Assembly: GCA_036872755.1 (NCBI GenBank)
Contig: JAVHNS010000003.1
Coordinates: 2,108,001-2,172,000 of the forward strand
DNA length: 64,000 bases
Source of the DNA: Orbilia blumenaviensis
Taxonomy: Eukaryota > Ascomycota > Orbiliomycetes > Orbiliales > Orbiliaceae
Direction of reading: 5' to 3'
The position numbers and the translations under genes were made by a program. Positions 33,801 to 46,456 of this stretch are shown here, piece after piece. Below the pieces are notes generated by a model. The model was not told where the DNA came from and ran no database searches. It saw only the letters and a program-made list of their open reading frames with translations. How positions within the stretch are numbered: position 1 is the first letter of the stretch; each line of letters starts with the position of its first letter.

Positions 33801-36800
33801 CTTGATTGAACAACTACACTCTCCTCAGTGTCCTGAACCCCGTTTTCCCAGACACCCCGAAGACTAGCCCTATCTGGGTCGAGTTCGTGACTCTGTTTCT
33901 TCTCCCTATCCATCTGTTGCTCATCGACCAGGTCAAGTATAAACTTCACGGCCCGTCTGGACATGTAGTACACAAAACCTCTTCTCTGGTTAACTTGGTG
34001 TATATATCTCAGAATAATATTTCTCAAATCATTGCTCCACTTCGCCTGCATGTTGTGAACGATGAAACGATTATTAAAGTCATCATCCCACTTCGTATAC
34101 GGCTCCGCTGCATCCATCATCGGAATATCGTCCTCCGACTGAGTATCAGCACTCGATCCGTCGTCATCGATCGCAGACTCGTCGAGGTATTTAGACATAT
34201 TCCGTAGCATGTTCTGCAGAAACTTGATTTTATCCATAAGCACCGAGCTCTGTTGAATGAGACGCTCCGATTCCTTGGTAAGTTTTTGATTGTCCTTATC
34301 CTGCTTGATGCTTTCGGCGAGGGTATCGAGGAGCTCTTTGTTCTTGCGAAGCTGGGAATGGACCTTTTCCATACGCGATTGGATCAACTCGCACTGTATC
34401 TCCCTAGGATCGTTGTTCTGGTTCATCATACAATCGTGTGTGGCCTCGTGTCCGAATGGGCTCCTGCCTTTTCTACCTGTCGAGCCCTCACCGCTGGAAT
34501 GGTCTGTCTGCCTGAAATACGTGAACCGCGGCGTAGACGCCAACGGCATAATCTTTGTCGAAGGACTATATCTCGTTGGGTGAATCCAATCCAATTCCAC
34601 AAAGTCGTCGACATCAATCCAGTCCGTGTCGCCATCAGAAATCGAGAAGTTTGAAGAATCGCCGAGGGGTGTTGCACTTTCGTTGATTGGCACATCGAAC
34701 CCGTTCCAGTCCTTAAAATCATCCGAAGCCGAATTTGCAAGAGTGGCGGATACAGCTCTGATATCTGCGGTTGTGAAATCCAACTCTGCTTGATTGATAC
34801 TCATGTTCGTACTTCTTCGATCGACATTGAACCCCTTGATCTTGATCACGCTTTCCTCCTTCCTTTGATGCGCGTCGAGAGTGAAGCGATGCAATTTGAC
34901 CTTGAGACCGGTAGCTGTGATGGTATCTGTAGGTACCCCACCACCAGCCTCACCTTTGTGTTCCTCCGCATCCTTATGCCTATATATATGGCTCAAGTAC
35001 AAGGGTGATAATAGGAGCTTATATTTGATAGTTGCCAGATGTCTGCCAAACTTCTTGGTCGACTTTTCGATTCCTGGGAAGAGGCGGCCCTGTCGGATAG
35101 GGAGCGACATAACGCCCGAGAACAAACCGACCCAGTCGTAGAAGTGTGTGAATACTCTTGGGGTAAGATGGATGGTATTATAGGCTGATGCCATCTTACT
35201 ACCCGTCCAGTCGTGATTCACCGGCGCTATCATTGATATTGAAAGATGGATGTGGTGGCTTCTGAAGCCTCTAAATGCATCGTACACCTTTTATTGCTCA
35301 GTTAGTATTTTGATTGAATGGATATATAATTGCGATATGAACTTACTTCGTTCGAATTCTGCTGCAAGGCCCTCGCAGCCTCTGGTGTTCGTAAAGTGAT
35401 GTTATAATGCGGTATGAAAGCAAATGACCTCTGCCGAACGATCCAATCTGGCTCTTGACTCGTCTCCTGTTCGAAGACCAAACCAAGCTGCCATCTCACA
35501 CCACCAGTGGCCTTAAGAATGACCTTCTTGAAGACAGCAATGGTCTTATTATAGCTATCATTGCTCATAAAGCTTTGATCATCCTCACCCGTAGTCGAAG
35601 TGTCTTCAAAGATCTGAAGGGCCTGCTGGCTAAAGTCTGGTATGGCTAGGAAGTATTCTTTGCTTTCAACGATGAGGAAGTTTAGTGGCTTATCGTCGTT
35701 AGCAATGTAGCATCGGACGTCTCCTCGCCAGCACTTCACGAAACCAGCACCATTGCCAGTGATCACGTAGGGATCTCTTGAACCCTTCAGTGTAACTTGG
35801 ACATCTCCATCACCCTTCCATGCCCACCGGATACGCGAATGTATTGAAAGTCGGAGCTTGTCCCAGAATCCAATCTTTTCGGACGGGTCCACATGTGGTT
35901 TCGTGAACGTCTCGAACACCATCATCATATCTTGGATAGCGGGTTGGTATGATGTTCCCCAGGTAGCTCGCGTGGTGTATGGAGTGTTTATAGTGATATC
36001 GATGTCGGAATAGGTCTTGACCGGCGACACGGTTCTGTGGACATCTACTGCAAACCCCTTCTGCTTCTTTCCTTCCTTATCTTCTGGCGGGACGATATCT
36101 ACCCGAACATGGAGTAACGAGTTCTTATCTCTTAACTCTTCCGCGATCACAAAGTCTGTTTCGAGCGACCAGGCGGGTATCCGTGGCGATAGTCCAGATT
36201 TCATCTGAGGAATATGTAGAAGGGGCAAGGGATAGTCTCTCAGGTTGATACGTGCTTCTCCCATGTTGAGTTTGATGTGCATCGGGACCAGTAACGAGAA
36301 TTTTGTGTCTTCTGGCAAACCCTTCCCAACTTTATGCAAGAACTTTGGAAGATGTTCAAGCGGGAACGACGGTTTATCTAGTGTTAGGTCAAAGTCGACG
36401 ATGGAAGCGATTGCAAGGGCCGGACGGGCCGGGATCTCTAAAATCCTCTCTGTTTCCTCGACATCTGGCGGCAAATCGTCTTCGCCCATAAATTTTCGCC
36501 TCATAGCTTGAATCCTCGTGCGAGTCTTGGGAACTGCCATCTTCATCTTTCTGATCCAAACCTGCGAGTTGTGCTCTTGTAGTTTCCACCACGCCTTATT
36601 GATGGATATACTTGCCTCGCACGATGGCCCTTGTGCATGATCAAGGTTGTAACGCATTTTCCGATGGCCTCTTGAGTCTGTGGTAGGAGACCCTCCGTCA
36701 CCGTCAGCCCCATCATTATCCGTCACCACGCTATTAGCATCAGAAGCGTTCACCCCATTCGGCATGGGCCTGGAAGGGTGTGTCGTTCGAGTCGACTGCC

Positions 36801-39800
36801 GTCTGTTCTTAGACTCAATAACTTTAGCGACTTTGGCATCATACGCTTCTTCTCGGGCCAGACGATTCTTTTGCTCGCTAAGACCTATCCTGTATATCAT
36901 CGCCAGTTTGCTTTCAAAAAGATCGTCTTCTAGTTCAAACTGCAATGCTTTAGCTTTGATCGATATCCTCGGTAGAATCTTCGGTCCTTCAGCTTTCTTC
37001 TCAAGGATGAAATCATTCGTGCCTGATTTGAACCGGTGGAATAGCTGTTGGGATGCTTTGGCAGCGTTGACTAGGTTATCTGTGACTTTGTACAGGACAA
37101 GTTGATGAGGAATCGCAATACGTATCGCTTCCATTGTCAGGTCAAGCGAGCTGCGCTTTGAAAATACTTTATGACTCTCATACCGGCCTTCTCGCATATC
37201 ACCACGGAAATGCTTCGCGCTGATGACCCTTGCCCAGCAATTACCGAGTTTCGGGCTGGTGACGTAGAACCTGATATTTCGGGCTTTGAGATAAGGGAAT
37301 CCCCAACGCTGTCTCCCTGCGTCCAGATGATAGATATCCAACATGACCTTAGGATTCTTTGCGAAGTCTCCCTTGACCTTGACATGGCGAATTCGGATAT
37401 CTACACTGACAAATTCCTCCTGCTTCATCGGGCTCTCTACCAAATCCAGCCCATCGAATGTTGGACTTGGGAGGAACTGTTCTGTAGGTGATGTGAAACG
37501 TTTCGTAGTCTTGACAGAACGGAAATCTCCAAATGCATCTTTCAGCACCTGCGCCGCGATCAAGACTGAGTAGTGACGGAGTAGAGAGTATTGTAGGAAT
37601 AAAGTCTTGGTGTGAGATGTTATGAGAAGCGTCGGGCCATCCTGATCTGTAATTGACGAGAGCGCTACCTCGAAATGTGGTAAAGCGCACAGCGGGTCTG
37701 CATCCCAAGTGTCCGCGGAATCAACAGCAAATCCCTCCAATCCATGAATGTGGAAAGATAGCTTTCGACCGTCTGTTGGATTTTTAGACGGCCGTGGCCC
37801 TTGAAGTGGTATCTTCTCATCCATACCGATAGCTCTGGATGTCCTCCGCTTAGGATGACTCTTTTCTCGAGATTTGCTGATGACCTGAGACTTGTATTCT
37901 AAAGACCACGAGTCCATCTGAATCGCTGCACCGCGCACATCTTCCGATATTTGTTCGTCCTTCCCAGCTACCTCGAAGCTAAAATCCTTGCCATCAATCT
38001 TGAACTGGACGAGCCACTGTGGAATGCTTCGCAGAAACGATGGTTTTTCACCGTAAAGATTAGGCGACGATTTTTCGGGGACAAAATCGCGCTGAAACTG
38101 CTTCACCATCTGCTTGATTCCTTGAACGATTTCTGTACGGACCATACGAGTGGTACAAGACTCGATTTCGCAAGTACCTGCGAGACGGACCTCAGGTGAC
38201 GCATCTAGCTGACCTTTGATCTCGAGAGTTTCTAGTTGGAAGAGATCATGTCTTTCACCTCCAGCAGCGCGGTAGAAGAGCCGCTGGGTAGCGATACGTA
38301 GTGAAGTGGTCAAGACATAATGGTTTTGGCTTGTTGTTACGTGGGAAGATTCGATTTCATGAGATGCTGAAGAGATGCTGAAAATTAACATATCTGTGAG
38401 AGGAGGATTTTTAGGATTAGACTTGTCGAAGGCCGGCAGTAGGACCCTAACGACTGGCTCGTGGACTGAGAATTTAATGTTTGTTTTAGGTAAGAGGCGG
38501 GATATCAGTTGCTGCGGACCACCGAAGCCATGGTGGTGTCGGGGCTTTGGTTTCCTCTGTTTGAAGAGATTAACAACTATGGGAAGGTGTTTAGGCTCAA
38601 GGTCAACTGATGGAGACGTTACAACGATGCTTGCATTGACAACATTCGAGTTACGGTCTGCTTCAGGGCATTCAGCAAGTTCAATGACTTTTGATGGAAG
38701 TGTCATCTTTGAGGTCATAGTAACCATGGGTACGTAGAGCAACTGGTCTACTTTCCCCTTCTGGTCGTCAATCTTGAATGCCAGGGAGATTGCTGCTAAT
38801 AGAGCTTGATGGGCAATGTCGTTTGGAGAGAAGTCCCTATAAGAGTTAGTGAAAAGAAACCAAACGTACAGATTTCGGTAGGGGTCTTACATTCGATGTG
38901 CCGGACTGTCTTGTTCTAGTTTATGAAGGTCCAGTCCCAGCTCCTTGAGCGACATTGTCGCAATAAGAGGCTTTCCAGAGGGCCTTATATCGTTGGCAAC
39001 CTTTGATATTTCTAAAATCGCCACATTTGCCTGAACCTCATGCAAACCGCTGATGATGGAAGAAAAGATATCCTTGGATTCAGTGACGATTTCGACCAAC
39101 CGCTCTGTCCGGCTCCCTGGCATTGACATCTCACCCATAATGGAGCCAAGCGAGAGATTCCGTTTGTGATTAAGCGGTCGTTGCGGCCTCGTCTGTTTCT
39201 GAATATTGTCACGGAAGCTGGATATCTCGTCCAACGGGATTCGTAATTTTCCAATTTTCATATCTATTGAGACGTCTTTAAGAACCTGGTCCTTCTCCTC
39301 CAGCACACCACCGATGTTCAGACTGATAGTATCCGTAAGTAGAACCGGCTTCCCGCCTTGAGGTGTCAGGAGAACGCTTCGGCAACCGAACACACATTCG
39401 AACGGATGTCGTCCAGAATCCGCTTCTTCGGTTCCCTCGCAAGAGCTGAAAGTACTGTGCGACCTAGAGTCCTTCCGAGTAATTATCGACGCCGAAACAG
39501 CACCAATCTGGATTTTCCCAGCATGCCGAACTTCGAATGTAGTATTGTTAAAAATAACATCTACCATCCTAATCCAGCCTACGTATCGTCGAAACAAGTG
39601 GAGAACCTTCCGACAGCGTTCCACCAGCCGTTTGGTTTCCTCAACCTGTCTCCTCGTCCGTTGTTTGAATATGTCATCCCCGCCATCCTTCAAGAATTCC
39701 AGCAGATCCTCGGAACTTCGTACAGGTTTCGCCTTAGGGTCGATGCTTTCGTCTTCCTCATGAGGTTTGCCATTCGCCACTTTCCCAGGTTTAGGAGGTA

Positions 39801-40104
39801 ACTCGAATTTCGGCTTTGGATTGAAGGATATCGTCGAATCTCGGATAACAAAACTGATCCATGTCGGCTGTGAAAAAGTTGGCCTGTGAAGGATAATCCC
39901 CGCTCTAACAATGTTTATGTCGACGCCACCGCTGGAGAATTGTATGCCTCGAATGGACAGGTATCCGAATCGCTGTATCGAAACCCCGGTTATGATGCGC
40001 AGGACGGCGAAGAATAGGAAGGAACAGAGGTAAAATATAACGACGAGTCCAAGGAGGGAGGATAACGTCAGCGACGACGTAAACATAGCGGCTCGTTCTA
40101 TCAT
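30822..40104 (-). CDS. FMP27: Fmp27/BLTP2 (Hobbit/SABRE) bridge-like lipid transfer protein
   Basis: Six minus-strand exons: 38891-40104, 35347-38836, 31633-35287, 31112-31560, 30933-31048 and 30822-30876. All phases agree and give about 2,992 residues, in the size class of filamentous-fungal Fmp27. An N-terminal transmembrane anchor (about 8-37, LGLVVIFYLCSFLFFAVLRI) should insert in the ER. The chain then carries the family hallmarks: the GFWDK region (about residue 1,394), the WPPW region (SWPPWVPMENMLLFEINPHG, about residue 2,205) and the conserved C-terminal NKTWSNLDLLVRLKK-DVIRALISH, which is split exactly by intron 3. Such proteins form long hydrophobic-groove rods carrying phospholipids at ER-plasma membrane contacts. 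The C-terminus is Ser/Arg-rich, with a Gln run encoded at the start of exon 5, where several in-frame CAG triplets could serve as acceptors. Two Met codons (1 and 7) could start translation. Confidence 0.95.
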
Positions 40105-41171
40105 GGTTTTGTAGGGGTTGTGTTGGTTGGTGGGTATCCCGTTATCTGGAGGTCGTGTGATGAGAACCTGCCCTGGTCCCCGTCAAAAGACGACGGCACG
40201 AGCCGTCGAAGGGCTGGAAGGTATCGCGATTCGGAGGGACGACGTTTACGGGTACCGATGGAGAGTATGGGCGAGATAGTATGGGACCAGGACCCGAGAC
40301 AGGATGCCGAAAGAGGGAGTCGACCTGCGAAATAGCTCGCGTTGTGCCACCAGATCCACGGTGTCGATTGGGCCTGGTCATCGAATCGAGATCGAGATCG
40401 GAGGACGATTGGCTGCAGCAGCACCTGGACTGCCCGAGATCAGAACTGAGAAAACAAACGATACCTAATTATAATCGGTGCCAACAGGAAACGATATAAA
40501 GTTAGCCAAGTGCTTTAAGAAGTAGGTCGTTCGTACTTTAAGGAGTTTAGTCGTCAGGTACACATCACCAAGTACCTGCTTAGTGGTAAAATACACTAGT
40601 GCTTAGATCGGTACCACCGGGCTGGGCTAGGCAGAGAGTCTCTACTTACTCGAGCACCCAATAGTGGTATCGAAGGACGGAAGAAGAAGACTGATAAATA
40701 AGCTACCTGGCTCGGTAGGTAGGTAAATAAATAAATAAGTACTTAAGGAGATGTTAGGAATGTTATGAACGGGAAGAACAAAAGATGCGAGTTGAAAGGG
40801 CCAAGTTGCTGTGCTCCCCTCCAACAGCGTGTCTGTTTAGTGGTTCAGAAGAAGCATGGCAGAGTTACCCGCAGTATATAGTATGAGGTATGATCTGAAT
40901 CCGGTTAAAGAGTGTAAGTCAGGTCCCGGGGTGGAGGCAGTTAATACCTTTAATTGCAACCCCCAATAAAAGAAAGGATAAGTCGGCACAGCAGAATCAA
41001 CCTCGACAGCCTTTGAGGTCTAGGTACCTAGTTAGGGCATATACAACCAAAGCACCCAAAGGTATTTTTTTATCGAAGTACTTTGTAAGTACTTCAGCAG
41101 GTTGAGGTAGACTTGCACTTCCCGGCGATATATAACTTAGCAGCAGCAGCAGTTAGGAGTAACTACTAGGT

Positions 41172-41224
41172 AAGTAGGTAGGTAGGTACCTAGGTATCTA
41201 GGTAGTGAAACAAGTACCTATAGC
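41172..41224. repeat. GGTA/GGTACCTA tandem array
   Basis: Successive GTAGGTAGGTAGGTACC and TAGGTATCTAGGTAG units with palindromic GGTACC centres, related to motifs found directly upstream of DBP8 and IRS4. Confidence 0.7.
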
Positions 41225-41455
41225 TACCGCTCAAGTTGCTTAAATAACAATGAGAGAAAGAGACAGAGAAAGAGAGGGAGAGGGAGGGAATATAATAGGG
41301 AGGACGAAGCAAATGATGCATGCATGCGCATACAGAAATAAGGGAAGTGTCCTTTGTCAGCACGGAGAATTGTATGTAACTTAAACAAGCTGCGAACATT
41401 CGAACAACCCCGGCCTGTTAATTAATATAAGTGAGAGGTTCCCCTGAATGTCATC

Positions 41456-41540
41456 GGGGGGGAAATTCAATACAACCGGGGAAGGGGAAAGGGGCCTGAA
41501 TTGGAGAGAGAAAGAGAGAGGGGGGAAGGGGGGAGGGGGG
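41456..41540 (+). repeat. Cluster of G runs with quadruplex potential
   Basis: G runs at 41456-41462, 41478-41481, 41484-41487, 41491-41494, 41520-41525, 41528-41533 and 41535-41540. The three-run groups with one- to three-base loops satisfy the usual G-quadruplex pattern when a neighbouring run is included. It lies about 1 kb upstream of eIF4B. Confidence 0.6.
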
Positions 41541-42534
41541 AAAAGGCTTGTCTTATCTCATCCCGCCGCCCGACGGCATCGACCGCCCGTGGAGGGAAAC
41601 AGCGGTCTATAGTAATGCATTACACATTACAGCCCTCGCAGTTTAATATGACCAGTTAGTTAACACCACTCCACCTATAGGATACTTATAAGTACCTATG
41701 TAATATTCGCCAGCTTACCCTAACCAGAGCTACTTTGAGTATCTGCTGACACTCATGATGAGGAAATAACCCCCTTTAGTTTAATACCTAGGTAGTTGAA
41801 TGCTACCTATGTATCTTAATTACAATTGTACGGGGCCAATGTTGGCTGTAATTAGCCCTTTGTTACCACAACTAGAATAGTAGCGACCTCCCCGGGGAGA
41901 CAGAGTCAGCGCCAATGACGATGACAACCACTCGAGTTGTCGCCGGGAGATCTCCCCGGTTATCTTCGGGCACCGTGATCGGACGTGCGTTTGCCCCACC
42001 AAACCCAACACATCTGCCCTTTCACAGGCCAAAAAATAAAAAAATAAAAAAAATAATAATAATAAAAAAAAAAAAAAAGCTAGCGGTGATGGGTAACAAA
42101 GGATGATGGGCCCAGGAAAACAAACCTAGAAAATTTTGCCTGCGAATAGCCAATCCTGCCTACAACCACACCACACAAACCACTGGTCTACATCCAACCA
42201 CAACCACCATCATCATCAACACCATCACCAATCAACTACCTCTATCGTACAGTCGCTACGACACTTCGACTTCATCACCTCCCTCCCCCTTCCATCCCTC
42301 TTCACCTGTACCCGACATCTACAGGAAGCTTCCCGTAGCTGTCACCTTTACCTTCTCAGCTTGTTAGTCCCGAAGCTCCCGTCGCCAGCTACCCAACAGC
42401 TATATTCTCTCAGCTCCTGCTAACTAACCGCCCATCCCCTCCCCGGGACTATTGTCGCAGAACCTTCCCATTGAAACCTGTTCGCTTGCGACTGCATATT
42501 CTTGTAGACGCTATTCAGCTTCAAAACCGCAATC

Positions 42535-44772
42535 ATGGGTAGGATAATCCTTCTTCTTTGTCATCCTTCGTCGCATCTAGGTGTCCTTTAAAATAAAAAA
42601 AATAAAAAACCTCTGGAGGATCGTCGGGATTTCCCTCAAACCCGAGGGCCTTATACTATCTTCTTCCTCCTCCTGAGGGGACAGTCTGCTTCACAGCTTC
42701 CATACTTATCTATCAGTCCGATTACTGCGACGCAATATCTTTAAAATTCCTTAGTCTAATTGTACATCTTGATATTAGGGCCAAAGAAAGATCAAAAGAA
42801 GATGAGCTTGGGTGAATTCTTGGGCAACGACCGTAAGCTTCAACCTTGATCCTGAAACCCCCGAATATAACCGTAGCAGGGGTCGTAGCTGACTGGTGAG
42901 AAACCTAAAGAGTATGGCGGCTCCTGGGCCGATGAGATGGAGGACATGCCTACCATTCGTAAGTACACATATCCATCCACAAATTCACTGGGATATCCGT
43001 CTATGCTACATGCAAGTTCGACAGCTAACCAATCTCTGCAGCCTCTGGTGGTGAGTGATTTTAGTCTAGTACCAAAACAGACATTGTATATCTCGAACAA
43101 CATATCCTAACATCTATGCAGGCGAGCGAACTGGTTACGGCAATCGTTCTCGCAATGACTATGGTAGCTCCAACCGTGCTGGCTCATTCGGTGGACTCGG
43201 AGGAGGTAAGCATATCCTCTCAACCTTGTTACAGGCTTCTGAATCAATTGCTAAGCTATAAACCTCAAAAGACCGCGAAGACCGTTACTCCCGACGTCCG
43301 GAACTACCTCTCCCTACCAAACCACCATACACAGCTCACATCGGAAACCTCGCATATGATGCGACTGAGGATGATATTTCCAGCTTTTTTGCGCAGTGTG
43401 GCGTCTCCAATGTGAGACTTGTTCGTGATCGAATGGACGACCGTCCTAAAGGATTCGGCTATGTCGAATTCAATACCTTGGATGGCCTCAAAAAGGCCCT
43501 GGACCTCAATAATGGAATGCTTAACCAGCGTAACATCAAAATCAGCGTTGCCGATCCTCGTAAGTCATCAACCCCCCAAAGATTTCCGCTTGGAGAAAGA
43601 ATTCTAATGCGTGATATCAAATCTCAACAGCGAAAGAGAGAGCGGATGATCGCTCAAATGTTGATACATGGCGTCGTGCTGGACCTCTTCCACCAATTGA
43701 GGCCCCCCCAATGAGACGTAACAACAGCAGATATAACGATAATGCTAGCGAGTCTGGCGGTGACAATTTCTCCCGCCGCGGTAGCGGATATGGCCACCAT
43801 AACGAAGGGGATGGCAAGTTCAGAGATTATAACAACTGGGAACGAAAAGGACCTCTTCCACCACCGACTCCTACAGAAACACAATCCGAATCTGGACGCC
43901 CGCCCCGACACGATCGTGGAGACCGGAGGCGTTCTCCCGCCGTCAATCCCTTTGACAGGGAGAGGCAGCCATCTCTCCAAGGTGAGGAGCGCTCGGAGAG
44001 AGGTGAGCGACCTCGACGCGAGTACAACCGACCCCCACAACCGGAGCGTGTTCTCAGTGCCGCCGAAAAGGATACCCAGTGGCGCCGAGGAGCCAAACCC
44101 GACATTCCAGAAGAGCAACTCAAAGAGCAGTACAAACAACAGCCACAAACACCGTCCCTTCCACCACCATCCCCTGCCCATGCGCCAAAGGGAGGCAACC
44201 CACCTTCCGGCCCTAAGGGAAGCTATGTTCCTCCTCCAAGCCCAGGCGCCCCCCACACTCGACCAAAACTCGAATTGAAGAAGAGGAGTGAGACATTGCC
44301 AGTCGATGCCAATCAGCCAGCTACTCATTCTGAATCTAAATCGAACCCCTTCGGTGCTGCTCGCCCTATTGATACCAGCGCCCGAGAGAGAGAGATTGAA
44401 GAAAAGAAGGCCAAACAGGCTGCTGAAAGAAAGGCCAAAGAAGAAAAAGTCAAGGAAGAGAAAAAAGCAGCCGCTCAAGCTGCTAAGGCTGAGAAAGCCG
44501 AGAAGAAGGCTAAAGGAGAGGGCGAACCAGAAACCCCAGTCGCCACCCGCAACTTTGATCTTCTCCGACGAGCTTCGGCTGCTAATAATTCTGATGACGT
44601 CAATCAAGCTGAGCTTGACCCCGAAGAACCGACTGAAACTAAGGAAGAGCTCAAGCAGCCAGCTAAGGCCACTCCCAAGGTCTCGCTCCCGAGCGACCAA
44701 ACTACCAAGCAGGTGGATGACGAGGGATGGTCTACGGTCAAGAGAGGCCGCGGTACTAATGGAAAGGCCTAG
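42535..44772 (+). CDS. TIF3: Translation initiation factor eIF4B (Tif3 family)
   Basis: Seven exons: 42535-42538, 42779-42832, 42911-42958, 43042-43050, 43122-43205, 43272-43559 and 43631-44772. All phases agree and give 542 residues. The first exon is only ATGG and the fourth only nine bases. The start matches fungal eIF4B: MGPKKDQKKMSLGEFLGND followed by GGSWADEMEDMP. One RRM spans about residues 88-165, with RNP2 HIGNLAY and RNP1 KGFGYVEF (126-133). The remainder is Arg/Asp/Gly-rich, then Pro-rich, then a Lys/Glu coiled-coil-like stretch (IEEKKAKQAAERKAKEE), ending in DEGWSTVKRGRGTNGKA. The factor binds RNA and stimulates eIF4A unwinding during 48S scanning. The dense 5' introns are a common feature of fungal translation-factor genes. 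The upstream leader is CT-rich. Confidence 0.95.
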
Positions 44773-46456
44773 GCGTCTGGATACGCCTCTTCTCCTACAC
44801 TATTTCGCTATCCCTTTCTGACCTGCATCTGTTGTTTAATGATAACCTTAAAAGCGCACCTTCTTCCTTCTACAATTGACGACAATCGCCGGCTCACTCC
44901 CTCCTCCCCTTCTATGAACTCTTCTCCAATAAGCTTACGAAGCTACTCCTGCACTGCACTCCTCTTGTATATTGCCGTGACAGTGTACACTTTCGTGTTA
45001 GCTCTTCCACTATTCGACCACATCTCTTTCTTCCTTTTATCTTTTTGTTTAGTCACATTTACTACACAAAAGGCGAATCAGGGGTTGTCTGTTCTCTTTT
45101 TTCTTCTTTTTCTTTCTTCTAGTGGTATGAATGATATCTTTATGTTGGACGCAGGATAAAAAAAGAAGCTTGAATCCTGTTTTTAACGCCACAGTGCCAT
45201 GTCCCTCGAAATGCATTTCGTTATTCCCTTGTTCCCTTTTCTATTCATTGTGTGATATTATCATCGATTATTTCGAAAATCGTAGTACTAGAAAAGCATC
45301 CTTTTCGTGCTTTGCAGTTGGTTTTGGGTTTTCTTCCGTCCTGTGGTTTCGTCGACCCCTCTTCGCTATCCTCTTATCCTTCGATACTGATATGACGACG
45401 GTGCATAAGAATGCCGTTTCCTAACGTTAACACTTTTTCTCTACATCCCAAGATGTTGATAATAACTTGTTCCCTGATCGCCTCTTCGTCTGCATTATAC
45501 TGGGTTACATTAATTATTCTTTCGTGGTTTTAATTTGCAATTAATTGCGGATCCAGATGAATGGAGGAAACGAAGAAGAAGAAGAAGAGGGCATTGACGG
45601 CACTAATTATATATGAATGTATGATTTTCTCATTTTCTTTAGTCCGAAATCAAGGCTTCTGTTTCCAGTGCCTATCCCGGTTATTACTTCCTGTTGCTGC
45701 TGTCATTAACAAGAAGAAAAAGTTTCTCACTACAATTAAATTCTCGTTAATCATGATACCTTGAGAGCAGTGCACCACACATAGCAGTAATTCAATGTTC
45801 ATCTCCATATTTGTTTATATTTCTCAGCCATTATGGCTTATGCTAGTTTTCGAGTTCGAGTGCTATCGAGCTAGAATATACCTAAATCCTAAGAATCCTA
45901 GATTAAGACAGACCCAGATTTAGGATACAGGACCGATCAAGTGACCGAAGCTAGGGTACTAATAGATATATATAAGAACAATTTTTGTGTTGCACCGACG
46001 TTGAAATCAACCAGCAACAAGACTTTTGTTTGCCATCTCACCCCGTGTCAAACCTTCCCAATACAGCCGTTTCAAGCAAAGCAGTGCAAAAAAAGGGAGA
46101 GGGCTCAAAACCCTCATCGATGCCAAGAAATAGCGTGTGTGGCCCGCTTTGCCCGCCCAGGTTCTCTGTGTGTGGTGTGTGGCCTGGTCCACAACGAAAT
46201 TTCTATTTTCGCCCTTCCAAAATCGACAACCGCCCCATCACGACACCGAGCAGCAAAGCTTCATCGACACCCCTCCACTAACAAAATACAAAAAAACAGA
46301 ATATAGTATTCAAGGTATTATATACTACCTTAAAAAAAACCTCCGACGCTTCTTTTTTGCGCTTTTTCGCAAAAGGAATCCGATACTTTCGAACAATAAA
46401 ACGAGAAGGAAGATAGACTGGATCGCTAACTTCGACATTTTATTTTTTCTATAAAG
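44773..46456. promoter_or_regulatory. Intergenic: eIF4B 3' UTR and eL32 promoter
   Basis: The first about 700 bases are T/CT-rich and probably the eIF4B 3' UTR. 45780-46456 should hold the eL32 promoter; it contains TATA-like TATATATAAG near 45966 and a 5' leader rich in A and C just before 46457. Small plus-strand frames here (up to 121 codons at 45941-46306) have no recognisable features and overlap each other. Confidence 0.5.

Larger units (their letters stand above)
40105..42534. promoter_or_regulatory. 2.4-kb divergent intergenic region between FMP27 and eIF4B
   Basis: Both flanking genes point outward, so the region holds two promoters. On the FMP27 side, AAGTGCTTTAAG, GTACTTTAAGG and AAGTACCTGCTT units cluster at 40508-40582. 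41070-41225 has more of these, plus a GGTA/GGTACC tandem array. 41456-41540 is a cluster of G runs. The eIF4B side (42130-42530) is CT/CA-rich leader-like DNA ending just before the ATG at 42535. No coding sequence is supported. Confidence 0.6.

Noticed and set aside
43654..44700. 348-codon minus-strand frame overlapping eIF4B
   Set aside because: Antisense shadow of the last eIF4B exon; the sense frame has clear family matches.
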